NCBI GenBank assembly: GCA_027306855.1
Contig: DAHUYZ010000020.1
Location: forward strand, 1-35,062
Source: Solirubrobacterales bacterium
Lineage (GTDB): Bacteria; Actinomycetota; Thermoleophilia; Solirubrobacterales; Solirubrobacteraceae
DNA length: 35,062 nt
Direction: 5' to 3'
The notes beneath the pieces were generated by a model. It saw only the letters and a list, made by a program, of their open reading frames with translations, did not search any database and was not told the DNA's origin. How positions within the stretch are numbered: the first letter of the stretch is position 1; every line of letters begins with the position of its first letter. Shown piece by piece: positions 32,537 through 35,062 of the stretch. Made by a program: the position numbers and the translations under genes.

Positions 32537-33967
32537 TCAGTGGTGGCGGTGCGAGCGTCGTCGCCCGTGGCGGGCGCCGCGGTGGAAGATCACGATCGAG
32601 ATCTTGCTCGTGTTGTTCTTCGTGTCGACTGCGGTGACGGTCAGCACGTGGCGACCAGGAGATATCTTCAACGCTCCGAACCAGTGCATGTGCCCGGAAA
32701 CCGTCGTCTTGGCGGGGCTGCTCGTGAAGTTACGGATGATGTGGCTGTCGTCGAAGAGCGAAATCTGGTGCACGCCGAACGGATCGGTCGCGCTGACCGT
32801 GATCGGCAGCCAACCGCTGTAGCGCGCGTCGGGCGTGGGCGTGCCGATCTTGATGGTCGGGCCGTTGAAATCGCCACAGGGTTCGGTCAATCGATCGCCG
32901 TCGTGGCCGTATTCCGAAAGCGCCGCGAATGCGGGCCTAGGCGCGAGGCCAGAGTCGAGCAGGCCGTAGTCATCGCTCGGTTCGTTGAACGGCGCGACAT
33001 CTTGCATGCTGAACCAGATCCCCACCTGCACGTACGGGTCTTGGGCCAGGCAGTGATAGGCCTGCAATAGGAACGTCGCCTGCTGCTGCTCGCTCACCCC
33101 GCCAGGCATCTTGCCCGCCCAAGCGCCCCCATTGCAGACGCCGGGATAGGTGCTCCAGCCGAGCTCGGTCATCCAGATCGGGTGGTCGTCGCCATGGGCG
33201 AGCATCACTTCATGAACAGTCCTGTAGCCGAGGAACGCCCAGCGGTTGATGTACCCGGGGTAGGGACCTCTGGGATCGTTGCGAATGTATTCGTAAGGCG
33301 AGAGTTTGTTGCAGAGGATGTCCGTGTGAACGCCTACCGCATCGAAGAACCCCTTCGCGCCGTGCTGATAGAGCTGCGCGAGGAATTCGTAGTCGTTGCC
33401 TGTCAGCCCTCCCAGCACGACCGTGGCGTGTGGATCGGCGGCCTTGACGGCCTTATAGGCACGCCGCAGGAGCGCCGCATAAGCGGCAGGGCTCGGCCCG
33501 GTGGCCCACCACTGCTGCGCGTCCTCCTCGTTCCAGATCTCCCACGCGGTGACTCGTCCCGCGAGACGCCGCGCCATCGCGCCGATGAAGGCCGCGTAGT
33601 CGGCGGGATTGCGCGGCGGTGTCGTCGGATTGGACGACTTGGACTCCCACTCGGGCGTATCGACGACGTCCAAGACGGTCGTGGTACCTGGGGGCAAGCT
33701 CGCCAATCCTTCTTCGAGCGAATGGATCGCCGGCTGGTTCAAGAGCCCGCGGGCGGGCTCGAACATGTTCCAAGGGATGAACGCCCGCACCGAGCCAACC
33801 CCGAGCTGGGCGACCTCTGCCGCGACACGCGGACTCAGGCCTTCGGGCCCGCTCACCACCACACCCGAGATCGCCGCTTGCGCAGAGCCGGGCACGACAA
33901 GCGCCCACAACGCTAGGACGCCTGCGGCCTTTGCAAAGATGCGACGCGTTCTCATGGGGATGCTCAT
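32537..33967 (-). CDS. secreted clan GH-A glycoside hydrolase
   Basis: 476 residues from ATG 33967, which has GGAG six bases upstream. A signal peptide spans about residues 1-32 (basic MRTRR, hydrophobic core, AQA-A site). The body is a TIM barrel of clan GH-A: VTAWEIWNEED (139-149) supplies the acid/base E147 and HPIWMTELGWST (262-273) the nucleophile E268, and GLTGNDYEFL and VGVHTD fit GH39/GH5-like layouts. Residues about 370-462 form an Ig-like domain (LPITVSATDPFGVHQISLFD), and the protein ends in a basic tail rich in Arg and His. It should act outside the cell, on its own glycan or that of a neighbour. In a synthesis operon such enzymes often trim, release or remodel the chain. Exact family is not certain. 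Confidence 0.85.
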   Translation of the reverse strand: MSIPMRTRRIFAKAAGVLALWALVVPGSAQAAISGVVVSGPEGLSPRVAAEVAQLGVGSVRAFIPWNMFEPARGLLNQPAIHSLEEGLASLPPGTTTVLDVVDTPEWESKSSNPTTPPRNPADYAAFIGAMARRLAGRVTAWEIWNEEDAQQWWATGPSPAAYAALLRRAYKAVKAADPHATVVLGGLTGNDYEFLAQLYQHGAKGFFDAVGVHTDILCNKLSPYEYIRNDPRGPYPGYINRWAFLGYRTVHEVMLAHGDDHPIWMTELGWSTYPGVCNGGAWAGKMPGGVSEQQQATFLLQAYHCLAQDPYVQVGIWFSMQDVAPFNEPSDDYGLLDSGLAPRPAFAALSEYGHDGDRLTEPCGDFNGPTIKIGTPTPDARYSGWLPITVSATDPFGVHQISLFDDSHIIRNFTSSPAKTTVSGHMHWFGALKISPGRHVLTVTAVDTKNNTSKISIVIFHRGARHGRRRSHRHH

Positions 33968-34033
33968 CGGCAGCTCCGCCAAGTCCTGAAGTCCGAAGCA
34001 CCAATCGTTGACAACCGTTTCATCCCGATGGGC

Positions 34034-34951
34034 TCAGCCCCCCCAGAACGACGGCAGAGCGCTCAGCCTGCGCTTGACTGGCAGCGGCAGCCGCTTGTGG
34101 TTGGCGCCGAGCACGAGCCCGACCATCTTGGCGGACTCGTAGATCGCGACGTACGGGATCCAGCGTCGCCGGCCGGTCCTCCACAGCCAGCGCAGCTCGC
34201 CGGTGGCGTAGCGCAAGGCGGCGGAGCGCAACACGCCGGCCGACTCGCGCTCGCCGGCCAGATAGGCCCGGTCGGCCGAGGCGCCGGAGTCGAAGAAGCG
34301 GCGGAAGGCGGCCGCGATCGTGTAGTTGTGCGAGTGGCGCACGGCCGCGTCGGGCTCGTATGCGATCTGCATGCCGGCGAGCAGCACGCGCCGCGAGAAG
34401 TCCTGGTCCTCGCTCATGACGATGTCCTCGACGAACGGAAACCGCTCCCATATGGCACGGCTCATCGCCGAGTTCACGTTCGAGAACAGCGTCGTCTGCA
34501 TGTTCAGCGACCCAACGTCGGCTGCCTGCTGGCGGCGCCGGGTCGGTCCGTAGAGGAAGTCCAGGAAGTAGACCTCGGGCGGCCGCGCGCCGGCGTGCGG
34601 CAGTTGACGTCCATATACGCCGGCGACGTTCGGCTCCTCGTGCAGCGGCTTGACCAGGCGCTCGAGCCAGCGCTCATCGACCGGATAGGCGTCCTGGCTG
34701 ATGAACACGAGCACGTCGCCTTTCGCGATGCTCGCGCCGAGGTTGCGCGAAGCCCCATGGCTGAACCGATGCGCGGGGATCTCGCGCACAACGGCGCCGC
34801 GCGAGCGAGCGAGCGCCACGCTCCCATCGCTCGACCCCGAGTCCACGACGACCACCTCCACGTCCTCGTCGATCCGCTGGCGGGCGATGCCATCCAGGCA
34901 GCGCGCCAGGTCGCCGCCGCCGTCCTTGACGGGAATCACGATCGAGATCAC
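34034..34951 (-). CDS. GT2 glycosyltransferase (rhamnosyltransferase-like)
   Basis: 305 residues. MISIVIPVKDGGGDLA and VEVVVVDSGSSDGS (31-44) open the GT2 fold, FISQDAYPVDERW (83-95) carries the metal-binding motif, and VMSEDQDFSRRVLLAG (178-193) the base region, followed by HSHNYT. It is a paralogue of the GT2 at 27.7-28.7 kb. It starts with GTG at 34951, seven bases after a TATCTT box, and heads the minus-strand run of six genes down to 25666; the glycosidase begins 66 bases after its stop. GT2s of this shape often transfer rhamnose or a related 6-deoxysugar; donor not provable here. Confidence 0.9.
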   Translation of the reverse strand: MISIVIPVKDGGGDLARCLDGIARQRIDEDVEVVVVDSGSSDGSVALARSRGAVVREIPAHRFSHGASRNLGASIAKGDVLVFISQDAYPVDERWLERLVKPLHEEPNVAGVYGRQLPHAGARPPEVYFLDFLYGPTRRRQQAADVGSLNMQTTLFSNVNSAMSRAIWERFPFVEDIVMSEDQDFSRRVLLAGMQIAYEPDAAVRHSHNYTIAAAFRRFFDSGASADRAYLAGERESAGVLRSAALRYATGELRWLWRTGRRRWIPYVAIYESAKMVGLVLGANHKRLPLPVKRRLSALPSFWGG

Positions 34952-34964
34952 AAGCGGGAAGATA
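34952..34964 (-). promoter_or_regulatory. leaderless-type -10 box of the minus-strand glycan operon
   Basis: On the minus strand TATCTT (34964-34959) lies seven bases before the GTG start at 34951, with no ribosome site. It is the best promoter candidate for the operon from 34951 down to 25666. Confidence 0.5.
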
Positions 34965-34974
34965 TGGCGTGAGC

Positions 34975-35062
34975 ATGACCGAGCGAGCCGAGAACGTCAC
35001 GATGTCGATCGTGGTGGTCGCCTACCGCCCCCACGAGGCGCTGAATGAATGTCTGTCCTCAT
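34975..35062 (+). CDS. GT2-like glycosyltransferase, partial at window edge
   Basis: Only the first 29 codons are present. From ATG 34975 (a GTG six bases earlier is in frame) it reads a polar start and then MSIVVVAYRPHEAL, the beta-strand start of a GT2 domain, and NECLSS. It is divergent from the GT2 at 34951 with 23 bases between. The gene runs out of the window, so length and partner domains are unknown. Confidence 0.6.
   Translation, partial: MTERAENVTMSIVVVAYRPHEALNECLSS

Overview
The window is a high-GC chromosomal segment of an actinobacterium-like organism. The supporting signs are high-GC codon use, frequent GTG/TTG starts, many ATGA/GTGA/TTGA 4-bp gene overlaps, and several genes with a TANNNT-type -10 box only 6-8 bases before the start codon (leaderless mRNAs). 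The style of the secreted proteins would fit Thermoleophilia/Solirubrobacterales. That placement is inference; no rRNA or tRNA gene is visible. Most of the window, about 5.2 kb to the right edge, is a large surface-glycan biosynthesis and export locus.

Layout. (1) 0.3-1.0 kb: a complete VapBC-type toxin-antitoxin pair. (2) 1.2-3.2 kb: a large secreted Ig-like/Gly-Ser protein. (3) 3.2-5.2 kb: a cluster of gene remains, namely a Fic C-terminal relic, an N-terminally truncated DUF4143 ATPase, an IS630 transposase scrap and a frameshifted XRE regulator. (4) 5.2-13.6 kb: a glycan module of visibly lower GC. It holds an AlgX/SGNH-like acetyltransferase with a DUF4214-like N-terminus, a GT4 glycosyltransferase, a large GT-C-like membrane protein, and a tightly coupled run of polyprenyl-phosphate sugar synthase-like GT2, DUF2304, GT2 and a Wzx-type flippase. 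(5) 13.6-20.7 kb, minus strand: a GDP-L-fucose synthase-like reductase, a 1232-residue GT/GT4/methyltransferase fusion and a roughly 790-residue GT2-like/GT4 fusion. (6) 20.7-25.0 kb: a decayed copy of an O-antigen-type ABC ATPase gene, a Schlafen/AlbA_2-HATPase regulator, then the intact ABC ATPase with its carbohydrate-binding tail and its permease. (7) 25.1-25.7 kb: an RHH antitoxin with a truncated PIN toxin, then two copies of a 47-bp imperfect palindrome. (8) 25.7-35.0 kb, minus strand: a six-gene run holding a GT2/GT4 fusion, two related GT2s, a second GT-C-like membrane protein, a polyprenyl-phosphate GT2 and a secreted clan GH-A glycosidase. A further GT2 starts at the right edge.

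How it may work together (inference). Cytoplasmic GT2, GT4 and fused enzymes would build a fucose- or 6-deoxysugar-containing, possibly methylated and acetylated glycan on a lipid carrier. The ABC ATPase/permease pair would export it, with chain selection by the Wzt-like domain, and the Wzx-type flippase would move another intermediate. The two polyprenyl-phosphate sugar synthase/GT-C pairs would add sugars outside the membrane. The locus has been invaded or rearranged several times, as the toxin-antitoxin relics, the IS scrap and the ABC pseudogene beside the Schlafen gene show. The strongest candidates for something undescribed are the three-domain 1232-residue fusion, the palindromic promoter of the Schlafen-like regulator inside the export operon, and the paired 47-bp palindromes.
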